In this document: one piece after another, positions 16,239 through 25,069 of the stretch
Position numbering within the stretch: the stretch's first letter is position 1
Layout of the letters: each line of letters starts with the position of its first letter
Origin: Actinomycetota bacterium
Lineage (GTDB): Bacteria; Actinomycetota; Actinomycetes; Streptosporangiales; Streptosporangiaceae
Direction of reading: 5' to 3'
Assembly: GCA_021324595.1 (NCBI GenBank)
Contig: JAJPIV010000135.1
Location: forward strand, 26,571-90,570
Length of the DNA stretch: 64,000 bases
Position numbers and translations under genes: made by a program
Notes under the pieces: model-generated
Seen by the model: the letters and a program-made list of their open reading frames with translations, nothing else
The model's database searches: none
What the model was told of the DNA's origin: nothing

Positions 16239-18092
16239 ATGAGGCTGCGCATCGTCCTGCTCGTGCTCGCGATCGGCTCGCTGGTCCTGGTCTCGTTCAT
16301 GGTGCCGCTCGCCATGCTGCTGCGGACGTTCGCCGCTGACAACGCCGTCAACGGCGCGACGATCCGGGCGCAGTTCATGGCGCCGCTGGTGGCCACTCTC
16401 GGCCGTCATGACCTGCGGCTGGCGGTGACCTACGCGAACCAGCGGGACCCGGGCGAGCCGCTGACGATCTACTTCCTGCCCGGCGGCACGCGGTCCGGCG
16501 GGCGGCCTGGCGGGGAGCGGTCCGGCGGCGCCCGGCTGGGCGCGCCGGCCCCGTGGTCGGCCGGCGTCCGGCTGGCCGCGAGCGGGCGCAGCCTGACCGA
16601 GCAGGCGGGCGGCGGCGTCGCGATCTTCGTGGCCGTGCAGGGGCTGCGCAACGGCGCCGCGGTGATCCGGGCGTTCGTCCCCGACTCCGCGCTGCAGCGC
16701 GGCGTGACCAAGGCCTGGCTGGTGCTCGGCGCGGTGGCGGCGGGCCTGCTGCTGCTCGCCGTCGGCCTGGCATCCCAGCTCACCCGGAGCCTTGTGCGTC
16801 CGCTGCGCAGCACCGCCGCCGTCGCCGAGCAGCTCGCCGGCGGCGACCTGTCGGCGCGGGCCACGGTGACCGGACCGCCGGAGATCCGCCAGGTGAGCGA
16901 TGGCCTCAACCGGCTCGCGGTGCGGATCGGCGAGCTGCTCGCCCATGAGCGCGAGACCCTGGCCGATCTGTCCCACCGGCTGCGCACCCCGCTGACGGCC
17001 CTGCGGATCGACGCGGAGATGCTGACCGGCGACAAGGAGATCATGGCGCGGGTCGTGGCCGACGTGGACGCGCTGACCAGGACGGTGAACGAGGTCATCG
17101 CCCGGGCGCGGCGGCCGAGCGACGCCGATGCCCACGCGGCCAGCGACGCCACGGCGATCGTCCGCGAGCGCGCCGCCTACTGGCGCGCGCTCGCCGAGGA
17201 CCAGGACCGGTGGATGACGGTTGAGATCCCGGCGCTTCCGATCCCGGTGCGCGTGCCCCCCGATGACCTGGCCGCATGCGTGGACATCCTGCTGGAGAAC
17301 GTGTTCGCCCACACGCCGGAGGGGACCGCGTTCTCGGTCCGGCTGTCGCCGCGCGCCGCCGGCGGGGCCTGGCTCGCGGTCAGCGACCATGGCCCGGGAT
17401 TCTCGCTTCCCGACCCCGCCGGGCGGGGCCGCTCCGGGGGAGGCTCGACCGGCCTGGGGCTGGACATTGCCCGCCGGATCGCCGAGAACTCCGGAGGCAC
17501 GCTCACGATCGGCCGGTCCCCGGACGGCGGCGGGGCGGTCATGATCGGGCTCGGCCCGGCCGCACCGCCCGCCCGGAGGCCACACCGGCGCGCCCGGACG
17601 GCCAGGTTGCCCGTCGCAGGCTGGCCAGCCGCGCGCCGGCGCCGCGCCTCCGGGGTCGGCGTCGCCGGCCGGGCTGGCCCGGCTGGCGGGCCCGCCGGCC
17701 ACGCGCGCGCGGACCGCGTCCCAGCGGGCCGCGCCCCGGCCGACGGCGTCCCAGCCGGCCGCGTCCCCGGGCGCCGCCCCTCCGACGGCCACCCCTGCGC
17801 CAGCCACCCCGCAGCCGGGACGGCCGCCCTGCCGCTCTGGCCGGACCAGGGCGGCGACGGCGCCCCGCCCTGGACGGATGACCGCTGGCCGACGGCCCCG
17901 ATGGCACGCCCGGGGCACGGCTCCCCGGCGGGGCACTGGTGCCCGCCGGAGCGCGGTTCCCTCGCGGCCTTCGATGCCGGCCCGAGAGCAGCTGGCGGAA
18001 CCGCAGGCAGCACCGGTGACGACCGGCCCGACCCCTGGACCGATCCTTGGCGCTGGAGCAGCCCGGGCACGACGGCTGGCCCCGGGGACTAG
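16239..18092 (+). CDS. Sensor histidine kinase with a long low-complexity C-terminal extension
   Basis: 617 residues from ATG 16239, just after the regulator stop. TM1 is about residues 4-27, an extracytoplasmic domain of about 130 residues follows, TM2 is about 163-185, then HAMP, then the dimerisation helix with the phosphoacceptor His246 in LSHRLRTPL (Arg replaces the usual Glu). The ATPase domain shows LLENVFAHTPEG (N box), SDHGPGF (G1) and GGGSTGLGLDIA (G2). The kinase core ends near residue 445. The next 170 residues are Pro/Ala/Gly/Arg-rich with VPAGR repeats and a Trp-containing end, and match no domain I know. The stimulus is unknown; the neighbouring redox operon suggests a redox or metal signal. 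Confidence 0.88.
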   Translation: MRLRIVLLVLAIGSLVLVSFMVPLAMLLRTFAADNAVNGATIRAQFMAPLVATLGRHDLRLAVTYANQRDPGEPLTIYFLPGGTRSGGRPGGERSGGARLGAPAPWSAGVRLAASGRSLTEQAGGGVAIFVAVQGLRNGAAVIRAFVPDSALQRGVTKAWLVLGAVAAGLLLLAVGLASQLTRSLVRPLRSTAAVAEQLAGGDLSARATVTGPPEIRQVSDGLNRLAVRIGELLAHERETLADLSHRLRTPLTALRIDAEMLTGDKEIMARVVADVDALTRTVNEVIARARRPSDADAHAASDATAIVRERAAYWRALAEDQDRWMTVEIPALPIPVRVPPDDLAACVDILLENVFAHTPEGTAFSVRLSPRAAGGAWLAVSDHGPGFSLPDPAGRGRSGGGSTGLGLDIARRIAENSGGTLTIGRSPDGGGAVMIGLGPAAPPARRPHRRARTARLPVAGWPAARRRRASGVGVAGRAGPAGGPAGHARADRVPAGRAPADGVPAGRVPGRRPSDGHPCASHPAAGTAALPLWPDQGGDGAPPWTDDRWPTAPMARPGHGSPAGHWCPPERGSLAAFDAGPRAAGGTAGSTGDDRPDPWTDPWRWSSPGTTAGPGD

Positions 18093-18126
18093 AACGCCTG
18101 TTCGATCACGGGCTATGCTGGCCGGC

Positions 18127-18627
18127 GTGGCGTCCCACCTGCCGCCGGGCTGGCCGACCGGCGTCCACCCGCCCGGCAGCGCGGAGTTCGAGCCAAGCGC
18201 CGTCGCCTGGCTCCTGGAGGTGGTGCCGCCCGGCTACCTCGCCCACGGCGTGCTCCGGCGGCACCCGGTTGCCCTCGCCGCGCTGGCCAGGCACCACCTG
18301 ACGGCGTGCGTGGAGGGAGCGAGGAACGGGTACCGGACGGCTCGCGCCGAGCTCGGCCCGGCCCTGCCGCCGGCGGCCGTCGAGGCCGTCCTGGCCGCCT
18401 ACCGGGCCGAGGGCGGCCGGCTCGCCGCCCTCGCCAGGGCAGCGGGCCTGGTCGAGCGCGCGCTGCGGGGCGAGGCGTTCGACCCGCAGATAAGCGGCGC
18501 CCGAGCCGCGCGGCCGGAGCCGCCGGGCGGGCCCCGCCCCGGGCCCGGCCGAGCGCGGCGGGGCGGGCTCACGGGGCGGCCTTCCGGGAGCCGGCCGGCC
18601 TCCTCGTCCACCCCTCCCCCGGCGTGA
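18127..18627 (+). CDS. Conserved actinobacterial protein of unknown function
   Basis: 166 residues from GTG 18127 (ATG 18115 is an in-frame alternative). The sequence LPPGWPTGVHPPGS, then AVAWLLEVVPPGYL and VLRRHPVALAALARHH, matches a soluble helical family I recall from many actinomycetes but cannot name. The last 40 residues are Pro/Arg/Gly-rich. TATGCT at 18114-18119 lies seven bases before GTG 18127, the spacing of a -10 element for a leaderless transcript, which favours the GTG. The 3' end overlaps the convergent acyltransferase gene by 59 bases. Unusual, but both reading frames look coding. Confidence 0.65.
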   Translation: MASHLPPGWPTGVHPPGSAEFEPSAVAWLLEVVPPGYLAHGVLRRHPVALAALARHHLTACVEGARNGYRTARAELGPALPPAAVEAVLAAYRAEGGRLAALARAAGLVERALRGEAFDPQISGARAARPEPPGGPRPGPGRARRGGLTGRPSGSRPASSSTPPPA

Positions 18628-19240
18628 AGTCCCGCACCACCCTGGCCGGCACGCCCGCCACCACGCAGTGGTCCCCGATCTCACCGCGGACCACCGAGCC
18701 CGCGGCCACGACCACGTTCCTCCCGATCACCGACCCGGGCAGGACGATCACCCCGGTGCCCAGCCAGGTGCCCGGCCCGATGCGCACGGCCGCGTTCACC
18801 GGCCACTGGCGCCCGATCGGCCGGTCGGGATCGGCGTAGCCGTGATTCTGGTCGGTGATGTAGACGTACGGCCCGGTGAACACGTCGTCGCCGATGTCGA
18901 TCGAGCAGTGCGCCACGATGTGGCTGCCCCTGCCGATCACGCAGCGGTCGCCGATCCGCAGCACGGTGCCGGCCCCGAGGTCGTGGCCCGGCATCATCCC
19001 GGCGCAGACCGAGGCCTGCTCCGCGATCATGGTCCCGGAGCCGACCTCGATCCAGCGCTCGCCGTAGATGGCGCCGGGAGGGAAGGCGATCAGCGACCCC
19101 TCGCCGAAGGCCGCGAACCTGCGGCCGGCCGCGGTCTCGGCGCTGATCGCCCCGGCCTGCCGGAGGCCACGCCAGGCCGCGTGGACCAGGCCGGCCATGA
19201 GCGCCCGCCGCTTCCGGGTGATTGACCGCATCCCAGGCAT
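18569..19240 (-). CDS. Left-handed beta-helix (hexapeptide-repeat) acyltransferase
   Basis: 223 residues. The middle and C-terminus consist of hexapeptide repeats with isoleucine/valine turns (VLRIGDRCVIGRGSHIVAHC, VIVLPGSVIGRNVVVAAGSVV) typical of LbH acetyltransferases of the maltose/galactoside type. DQNHGYADP carries the His expected to be catalytic. The final VVAGVPARVVRDF is the usual end of this family. It probably transfers acetyl or another acyl group from acyl-CoA to a sugar or small alcohol; the substrate cannot be read from sequence. The first 45 residues are an extra basic/Ala-rich segment, and ATG 19198 would be a shorter start. It lies between a conserved unknown gene (convergent overlap) and rlmN. 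Confidence 0.82.
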   Translation of the reverse strand: MPGMRSITRKRRALMAGLVHAAWRGLRQAGAISAETAAGRRFAAFGEGSLIAFPPGAIYGERWIEVGSGTMIAEQASVCAGMMPGHDLGAGTVLRIGDRCVIGRGSHIVAHCSIDIGDDVFTGPYVYITDQNHGYADPDRPIGRQWPVNAAVRIGPGTWLGTGVIVLPGSVIGRNVVVAAGSVVRGEIGDHCVVAGVPARVVRDFTPGEGWTRRPAGSRKAAP

Positions 19241-19286
19241 CGAGACACACTAGCGCCCGGTCTCCCGCCCGGCGTCCCGCCTCTCC

Positions 19287-20390
19287 TCACCGGGGCGGGA
19301 TCGTCGCGGCGAGCTGCCCGCAGGCGCCGTCGATCTCCCGGCCGCGGGTGTCCCGGACGGTGACCGGCACGCCCCGGCCCGCCAGGCGCGCCCCGAACTC
19401 CGCCTGGACGGCCGGATCCGACGCGGCCCACCGTGACCCGGGCGTCGGGTTCAGCGGTATCAGGTTCACGTGCGCCCGCCGGCCGGCGAGCAGCCCGGCC
19501 AGCGCGTCGGCGCGCCAGGCGTGGTCGTTGACGCCGCGGATCATCGCGTACTCGACCGAGACCCGCCGGCCGCTGGCAGCCGCGTACTCCCACGCCGCGT
19601 CCAGCACCTCGGCGACCTTCCACCGCCGGTTGACCGGCACCAGCTCGTCGCGCAGCTCGTCGTCCGGCGCGTGCAGGGACACCGCCAGCCGGACCGGCCA
19701 GCGCTCGCCCGCGAGCCGCCGGATCGCCGGGACGAGGCCGACCGTGGAGACCGTGACCGCGCGCCGGGAGATGCCGAGGCCGTCGGGCACCGGGTCGGTC
19801 ATCCGGCGGATCGCGGCCGCCACGGCCGCGTAATTGGCCAGCGGCTCGCCCATTCCCATGAACACGACGTTGGAGACCCGGCCCGGCCCGCCGGGCACCT
19901 CGCCCCGGGCCAGCGCCCGGGCGCCGTTCACCACCTGCGCGACGATCTCGGCGGTGGACAGGTTCCTGGTCAGGCCCGCCTGGCCAGTGGCGCAGAACGG
20001 GCAGGCCATGCCGCAGCCCGCCTGGGACGACACGCACATCGTGGCGCGCCCGGGGTACCGCATCAGGACCGACTCCACGCGGGCGCCATCATGCGCCCGC
20101 CACAGCGTCTTGCGGGTGAGGCCGCCGTCACAGGCGAGCTCGCGGAGCGGATCGAGCAGCCGCGGCAGGAGCGCCCGGCCGAGCGCGTCCCGGGCGGCGG
20201 CCGGGAGGTCGGTCATCTCCGCCGCGGACTCGGCGAGCCGGCCGAAGTAGTGACGTGACATCTGGTCGGCGCGGAACGGCGGCTGCCCGAGGTCGCGGAC
20301 CGCGGCCCGGCGGCCGGCCCGGTCGAGGTCGGCCAGGTGGAGCGGAGCCCGCCGGGACTCCTGGCGCGACACGACGCCCATGACCGACAC
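19287..20390 (-). CDS. rlmN: 23S rRNA (A2503)-C2 / tRNA (A37)-C2 methyltransferase
   Basis: 367 residues, radical-SAM enzyme of the RlmN/Cfr family. The [4Fe-4S] cysteines are in [11 protein letters not shown] (CxxxCxxC). [14 protein letters not shown] is the SAM-binding GGE-like region, and DGACGQL near the end holds the methyl-carrying Cys. It methylates C2 of A2503 in 23S rRNA and A37 of some tRNAs. GTG 20388-20390 was chosen; ATG 20381 is four codons in. It is on the same strand as the cdsA-frr backbone but separated from it by the plus-strand SUFU gene, and divergent from that gene. Confidence 0.92.
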   Translation of the reverse strand: MSVMGVVSRQESRRAPLHLADLDRAGRRAAVRDLGQPPFRADQMSRHYFGRLAESAAEMTDLPAAARDALGRALLPRLLDPLRELACDGGLTRKTLWRAHDGARVESVLMRYPGRATMCVSSQAGCGMACPFCATGQAGLTRNLSTAEIVAQVVNGARALARGEVPGGPGRVSNVVFMGMGEPLANYAAVAAAIRRMTDPVPDGLGISRRAVTVSTVGLVPAIRRLAGERWPVRLAVSLHAPDDELRDELVPVNRRWKVAEVLDAAWEYAAASGRRVSVEYAMIRGVNDHAWRADALAGLLAGRRAHVNLIPLNPTPGSRWAASDPAVQAEFGARLAGRGVPVTVRDTRGREIDGACGQLAATIPPR

Positions 20391-20442
20391 GCGGAGCCTC
20401 TCACGCTATCCCCGACTCGCCACGTGATCCACCCGATGTGGA

Positions 20443-20448
20443 TAGATT
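20443..20448 (+). promoter_or_regulatory. Probable -10 element of a leaderless SUFU-gene promoter
   Basis: TAGATT (TANNNT pattern) ends eight bases before ATG 20457. In actinobacteria this spacing puts the transcription start at or very near the start codon. No Shine-Dalgarno sequence precedes that ATG, in agreement with leaderless translation. No convincing -35 is seen. Confidence 0.4.
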
Positions 20449-20456
20449 CTCTTGCT

Positions 20457-21575
20457 ATGCAGAGCACGCGCGGCAGAACCAGCCCCAGGATACCCGGCCA
20501 GCCGGGACGGCCGGCCACGCTGCTGGACAGCGAGAGCCCCTACGGCAGCAGGCGCCTGGTGGTGGAGTGCGACGGCTGGACCACCGCCGCGTACCTGTAC
20601 GATCCGGCCGAGCCGATCGCCGCCACCTGGATCGCCAATCACCACCGGGCACCCGCCGGAGTCGACCTGGACCTGCTGGACGCCGGCCAGGCCCCTGCGA
20701 TGCCCGAGGGCTACACCAAGCACCCGGAGGGGCTCCCGCCGTTCGACCCCAAGGCCCTGAGGGCGGTCTGGTTCGAGGAGGGCGACGGCGTGGCCGTCCT
20801 GGACGGCGACGACCTGCTCGCCGTGATCCCCGGCTGGGCGGACATGTCCAAGGGCATGCCGGGGTACAGCAGGGACGTCATCGGCCAGACCCCGTTCGGC
20901 TGGTCGCTCGACGAGGCCCTGGAGGGCCTCGGGCCCCGGGTGAGGGAGGCGATCGACTTCTGGCGGTGGCGGCTCGACCCGCAGGCGTGGGCGCAGTTCC
21001 AGCAGGGCATGCTCGGCCACCTGCTCGCCAGGCTGGGCCCGGGCGCCCGCTACTGGGACGTCTCGGAGGGCCGGCAGCCGCTGGTCGGCGTCTCCGAGCG
21101 CCCGCCGGGCGGGCACCGCGACTTCACGGTGGTGACCACGGTGGGCATGAGCTGCCAGCGGATGCCGGTGATCGAGCAGACCGAGCAGGGCGCGGCGGGG
21201 CGCGCCAAGATCGAGCTGGCGGTCGCGACCACGCTCCCGGGCAACCAGGTGGGCCGGATCTTCCGCTGGCTCGCCCAGTATCCCTGGCGCGAGGTGAGCT
21301 GGATTGGCAGCGGCCACACGCTGGCCTGGCATCACGGGCCGGCGAGCTTCCCGCTCGGCGGGGGCAACGAGGCCGTGCTCTTCCTCGACAACCCCGGGCT
21401 CCTGCTAGGGCCGCGGGTTCCCGACCTGTCCGGGTTCACCGTGGCCGGCGAGCCGGTCACCTGGCTGTGGATGATCCCGATCACGAACCGGGAGCGCCTG
21501 TTCGCCGAGAGCAGGGGCGCGTCCAGCCTGGTCAACCAGATGGCCTCGCAGAGCCGCAGCTGGGTGGTCGGCTAA
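20457..21575 (+). CDS. Suppressor-of-fused (SUFU) domain protein
   Basis: 372 residues. The C-terminal half (about 215-370) has the SUFU-like pattern: DFTVVTTVGMSCQ, then AKIELAVATTLP, YPWREVSWIGSGHTLAW, and the closing PITNRERLFAES segment. The N-terminal 190 residues are conserved-looking with several Trp (ECDGWTTAAYLYDP, PFGWSLDEALEGLG), but I do not recognise a separate domain. In animals SUFU binds Gli transcription factors. Bacterial SUFU proteins have been proposed as immunity proteins in polymorphic toxin systems, but no toxin gene is next to this one. It is divergent from rlmN and convergent with cdsA. ATG 20457 was chosen over ATG 20436 because of the leaderless promoter spacing. 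Confidence 0.8.
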   Translation: MQSTRGRTSPRIPGQPGRPATLLDSESPYGSRRLVVECDGWTTAAYLYDPAEPIAATWIANHHRAPAGVDLDLLDAGQAPAMPEGYTKHPEGLPPFDPKALRAVWFEEGDGVAVLDGDDLLAVIPGWADMSKGMPGYSRDVIGQTPFGWSLDEALEGLGPRVREAIDFWRWRLDPQAWAQFQQGMLGHLLARLGPGARYWDVSEGRQPLVGVSERPPGGHRDFTVVTTVGMSCQRMPVIEQTEQGAAGRAKIELAVATTLPGNQVGRIFRWLAQYPWREVSWIGSGHTLAWHHGPASFPLGGGNEAVLFLDNPGLLLGPRVPDLSGFTVAGEPVTWLWMIPITNRERLFAESRGASSLVNQMASQSRSWVVG

Positions 21576-21582
21576 GGCCGCC

Positions 21583-21615
21583 GCGGCGGGCTCGCGGTGA
21601 GCGGCCGCCCGCCGC
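21583..21615. terminator. Bidirectional hairpin between the SUFU gene and cdsA
   Basis: GCGGCGGGC (21583-21591) pairs perfectly with GCCCGCCGC (21607-21615) over nine GC-rich base pairs with a 15-base loop, in the 63-base gap between two convergent stops. It lacks T tracts, as do many high-GC actinobacterial terminators. Confidence 0.5.
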
Positions 21616-21638
21616 AGCGCTGCCGCCGCGCGGCGCCG

Positions 21639-22454
21639 CTACAGCAGCGCGGTCATGAGCAGCCAGGCCACCGGGGCGACGAGCAGCAGCGAGTCGATGC
21701 GGTCGAGCACCCCGCCGTGCCCGGGCAGGACCGACGACATGTCCTTGGTGTCCAGGTCCCGCTTGATCATGGACTCGGCGAGGTCGCCGAGCGTGGCCGC
21801 GGTGACCGCGCCCGCCCCGAGGACCAGGCCTCCCCAGGCCGTCCCCGGCAGCAGCAGCGTCATGCCCAGGGCGCCAGCCGCCAGGCACAGCAGCACCGAG
21901 CCGCCGAGCCCCTCCCATGTCTTCTTCGGGCTGATCGACGGGGCCATGAGGTGGCGGCCGACGAGGATGCCGGCGAAGTACCCGCCGGTGTCGCTGCAGA
22001 CCGTCAGCGTGACGAAGAGCAGGACCCGGCGCGCGCCGTCGGCCTGGGCGAGCATCAGCGCCACGAACGACGCCAGCGTCGGCAGGTACAGCAAGGTGAA
22101 CGCGCCGGCGGTCACGTCGCGCAGGTAGCCATCCTGGCCGCCGGGAAGCCGCCAGGCCAGCACCACGGCGAACGTGACCGCCAGCGCGGCGGCCAGCGCC
22201 GCGGCGCCGCGCCAGTAGGCCAGCGCCAGCATCGCCGCGCCGCCCACGGCGACCGGGATGACCGGGAGCTCGATCCGCCGGGCGGACAGGGCGTGCGCCA
22301 GCTCCCACAGCGCCACGCCGAGGATCCCCGCGATCACGATCAGGAAGGTCGCCTTGACGGTCAGCAGCGTGAGCAGGACCAGCCCGCCGAGGGCGAGGCC
22401 AACCGCGATGGCGGCCGGAAGGTTGCGGCCCGCGCGGATCTTCCGCTCGCTCAC
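21639..22454 (-). CDS. cdsA: Phosphatidate cytidylyltransferase
   Basis: 271 residues, GTG start at 22452-22454. Seven to eight hydrophobic helices are followed by the CDS signature near the C-terminus, SPKKTWEGLGGS and GDLAESMIKRDLDTKD, then LPGHGGVLDRIDSLL with the metal-binding Asp. It makes CDP-diacylglycerol from phosphatidate and CTP at the membrane, feeding all phospholipid head-group synthesis. It lies downstream of frr across 186 bases. That gap holds TATACCGT on the minus strand near 22624-22631, a possible own -10, and GC-rich inverted repeats. Confidence 0.92.
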   Translation of the reverse strand: MSERKIRAGRNLPAAIAVGLALGGLVLLTLLTVKATFLIVIAGILGVALWELAHALSARRIELPVIPVAVGGAAMLALAYWRGAAALAAALAVTFAVVLAWRLPGGQDGYLRDVTAGAFTLLYLPTLASFVALMLAQADGARRVLLFVTLTVCSDTGGYFAGILVGRHLMAPSISPKKTWEGLGGSVLLCLAAGALGMTLLLPGTAWGGLVLGAGAVTAATLGDLAESMIKRDLDTKDMSSVLPGHGGVLDRIDSLLLVAPVAWLLMTALL

Positions 22455-22640
22455 GTGCCTCCCCTGTGCCGGGCGCCGGAGCGCGGCAGGCCCGCCGTCC
22501 CGGCACCGCCGCGCGGCGGCCCGCAGCAGCGTGCGCTCACCGGCCGCCCGGCGGCCTGCCGGGCCGCCCGGCGGGCGCGTCCCCGAGGCCAGAAGCCCGG
22601 AATGCTCCCGTTCGCGAGGCTACGGTATACCCGGCCGGCG

Positions 22641-23198
22641 TCATACCTCGAGCAGCTCCGCCTCCTTGTGCCTGAGCAGCTCGTCGACCTGCGAGACGTA
22701 CGCGTGGGTCAGCTTGTCGAGCTCGCCCTCGGCCCGCCGGCCCTCGTCCTCGCCGGCTTCGCCGTTCCTCACCAGCTTGTCGATCGCGTCCTTGGCGTGG
22801 CGGCGGATGTTCCTGATCGACACCCGCCCGTCCTCCGCCTTGTGCCGGGCGACCTTGATGTACTCCCTGCGCCGCTCCTCGGAGAGCTCGGGGAGGACCA
22901 CGCGGATCACCGTGCCGTCATTGGACGGGTTGACGCCGAGGTCGCTGTTGCGGATCGCCCTCTCGATCGCGGTGAGCGAGCTCTTGTCGAAGGGCTGGAC
23001 CAGCACCATCCGCGGCTCCGGCATGTGGAACGAGGCGAGCTGGTTCACCGGCGTCTGCGTCCCGTAGTACTCAGCCGTGATCTTGCTGAACATCGACGGG
23101 TGAGCACGACCCGTCCGGACGCTCGCGAAGTCCTCCTTGGCGACCGCGACGGCCTTCTCCATCTTCTCCTCGGCTTCGAGGAGGATCTCGTCGATCAT
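22641..23198 (-). CDS. frr: Ribosome recycling factor
   Basis: 185 residues, the standard RRF length. The sequence shows [36 protein letters not shown] and the C-terminal helices with [15 protein letters not shown]. Together with EF-G it splits the post-termination ribosome. The ATG overlaps the pyrH TGA (ATGA), and GAGGAG lies five bases upstream, so it is translated from the tsf-pyrH-frr transcript. Confidence 0.95.
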   Translation of the reverse strand: MIDEILLEAEEKMEKAVAVAKEDFASVRTGRAHPSMFSKITAEYYGTQTPVNQLASFHMPEPRMVLVQPFDKSSLTAIERAIRNSDLGVNPSNDGTVIRVVLPELSEERRREYIKVARHKAEDGRVSIRNIRRHAKDAIDKLVRNGEAGEDEGRRAEGELDKLTHAYVSQVDELLRHKEAELLEV

Positions 23199-24073
23199 TG
23201 CGGCTCCTCAGCGCCCTTGGCACCTTGCCCGTCCCCATCATGCCCGGTCCCGCGGTCCCCGCGGCAGACCAGCGTGCCGATCGGCTCGCCGCGGACGGCG
23301 CGCACGACGTTCCCGGCCTGCATCAGGTCGAAGACGACGATCGGCAGGTCGTTGTCCATGCACAGGCTGACCGCGGTCGCGTCCATGAACTTGAGCCCGC
23401 GGCGGAGCACCTCGCTGTAGTCGAGCCGGCGGAGCATGCTGGCCCCGGGCGACTCGCGCGGGTCGGCGTCGTAGACCCCGGCGACCTGGGTGCCCTTGAG
23501 CACGGCCTCGGCCCCTATCTCCAGGGCCCGCTGGGCCGCGCAGGTGTCGGTCGAGAAGAACGGGGCGCCGAGGCCGGCGCCGAAGATCACGACCCGCCCC
23601 TTCTCCAGGTGCCTGATCGCGCGCCGCGGGATGTAAGGCTCGGCGACCTGGCCCATGGTGATCGCCGTCTGGACCCGGGTCTCCACGCCCAGCTTCTCCA
23701 GCACGTCCTGCAGCGCAAGGCAGTTGATCACGGTGCTGAGCATGCCCATGTAGTCGGCGCGCGCGCGGTCGATCCCGCGCTCGGACAGGGCCGCCCCGCG
23801 GAACATGTTCCCGCCGCCCACGACGACGGCGACCTGCACGCCGAGCAGGGTGGCGTCACGGATCTCGCGCGCGAAGTGGGAGACGACGTCCGGCGCGATG
23901 CCCAGGCCAGCGCCGCCGGCGAAGGCCTGGCCGGACAGCTTGAGCACCACCCGGTGCCAGCGGGGCCGCTGGCCGCCGGGGCCGCCGGCGTCCGGCACTG
24001 CCGCCACCGCGCCGGCTCCGGGCGCGGCGCGATCCGGTGTCACCGCGCCGCGCGGGGCCGCGCTACCTGGCAC
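23195..24073 (-). CDS. pyrH: UMP kinase
   Basis: 292 residues. The amino-acid-kinase fold begins at residue 42 with [41 protein letters not shown] and the uridylate-binding TGNPFFSTD-like [12 protein letters not shown] follow. It phosphorylates UMP to UDP. The first 40 residues are a Pro/Ala/Gly-rich extension absent from E. coli PyrH, and the C-terminus has 20 extra polar residues. GTG 24073 is supported by AAGGGGG eight bases upstream. It sits 42 bases after tsf and overlaps frr. Confidence 0.93.
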   Translation of the reverse strand: MPGSAAPRGAVTPDRAAPGAGAVAAVPDAGGPGGQRPRWHRVVLKLSGQAFAGGAGLGIAPDVVSHFAREIRDATLLGVQVAVVVGGGNMFRGAALSERGIDRARADYMGMLSTVINCLALQDVLEKLGVETRVQTAITMGQVAEPYIPRRAIRHLEKGRVVIFGAGLGAPFFSTDTCAAQRALEIGAEAVLKGTQVAGVYDADPRESPGASMLRRLDYSEVLRRGLKFMDATAVSLCMDNDLPIVVFDLMQAGNVVRAVRGEPIGTLVCRGDRGTGHDGDGQGAKGAEEPQ

Positions 24074-24115
24074 CGTCGGACCCCCTTGCCTGGGTTGCTG
24101 CCCCGCCGCCCGGGC

Positions 24116-24955
24116 TCAACCCGCCTGGCCGATCTGGAACCGGGCGAACGCCCGCACGCTCCCGCCCGACTCGGCGAGGAGCTGCTTCACGGTCCTCTTG
24201 GGGTCGCGGACCGTCGCCTGCTCGACGAGGACGACGTCCTTGACGAACGCGTTCAGCCTGCCCTCGACGATCCTCGGGATCGCCTGCTCGGGCTTGCCCT
24301 CCTCACGGGTCACCTGCTCGGCGATCCTGCGCTCTCGGTCGAGCACGTCCGGCGGGATGTCGTCCCTGGTGACGTACTGCGGCCGCATGGCAGCCACCTG
24401 GTGCGCCACCTCCTGCGCGGCCGGCGCGCCCGCCTCGTCGAGCTGCACGAGCACGCCGAGGGTCGGCGGCAGGGCCGGGTCGGACTTGTGCAGGTAACTG
24501 GTCACGTACCCGCCCGTGAGCGCCGCGAAGCGGCCGAGCTCGAGCTTCTCCTTCAGCGCCGCGCTGGCCTCCTCGATCAGATCGGAGGCGGTCTTGCCAT
24601 CCCGGACCGGCAGGCGCAGGACGGAGAGGCGGTCGGTCGCGCCCGCGGCCAGCGCCGCCGCCGCGATGTCCCTGGCGACCTGCTGGAACACGTCGGTCTT
24701 GGCGACGAAGTCGGTCTCGCAGTTCAGCTCGACGAGCACGCCCGCGGTGTTCCCGTCGAGCGCCGAGGTGACCAGCCCGTTGGCCGCGGTGCGCCCGGCC
24801 CGCTTGCCCACGTCCCTGGCTCCCTTGACGCGCAGCGCCTCGACCGCGGCATCGACATCGCCCCCGGCCTCGACCAGGGCGTTCTTGCAGTCGAGCATCC
24901 CGGCGCCGGTCAGCTCCCGGAGCCGCTTCACGTCCGCGGCGGTGTAGTTCGTCAT
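24116..24955 (-). CDS. tsf: Elongation factor Ts
   Basis: 279 residues. The UBA-like N-terminal domain has [21 protein letters not shown], then [20 protein letters not shown] with the Thr-Asp-Phe-Val contact to EF-Tu, and the core dimerisation domains follow. It is the guanine nucleotide exchange factor of EF-Tu. ATG at 24953-24955. It lies 114 bases after rpsB; a seven-pair hairpin in that spacer may adjust the S2/EF-Ts ratio. Confidence 0.95.
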   Translation of the reverse strand: MTNYTAADVKRLRELTGAGMLDCKNALVEAGGDVDAAVEALRVKGARDVGKRAGRTAANGLVTSALDGNTAGVLVELNCETDFVAKTDVFQQVARDIAAAALAAGATDRLSVLRLPVRDGKTASDLIEEASAALKEKLELGRFAALTGGYVTSYLHKSDPALPPTLGVLVQLDEAGAPAAQEVAHQVAAMRPQYVTRDDIPPDVLDRERRIAEQVTREEGKPEQAIPRIVEGRLNAFVKDVVLVEQATVRDPKRTVKQLLAESGGSVRAFARFQIGQAG

Positions 24956-24988
24956 GTCCTCTACTTTCGCAGTCTGGTCATCGGCTGA

Positions 24989-25020
24989 GGCACCGCGCGC
25001 GCCGGCCTCGTCCCGGTGCC
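24989..25020 (-). terminator. Hairpin in the rpsB-tsf spacer (possible attenuator)
   Basis: GGCACCG (24989-24995) pairs with CGGTGCC (25014-25020) around an 18-base GC-rich loop in the 114-base spacer between rpsB and tsf. There is no U tract. Partial termination between these genes is known in other bacteria. Here it is inferred from position only. Confidence 0.35.
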
Positions 25021-25069
25021 GCCGGATCGAGCGCGGGCCGGTCCCGTTCGGCGCCCGGCGTCGCCTGGC

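Noticed and set aside
18569..18627. Treating the convergent overlap as proof that one gene is false
   Set aside because: Both proteins show conserved sequence up to or close to the overlap, and the overlap involves only their variable ends, so both are kept.
21597..24988. Two long plus-strand frames over cdsA, frr, pyrH and tsf
   Set aside because: Antisense shadows without any domain; the minus-strand genes carry all conserved motifs.
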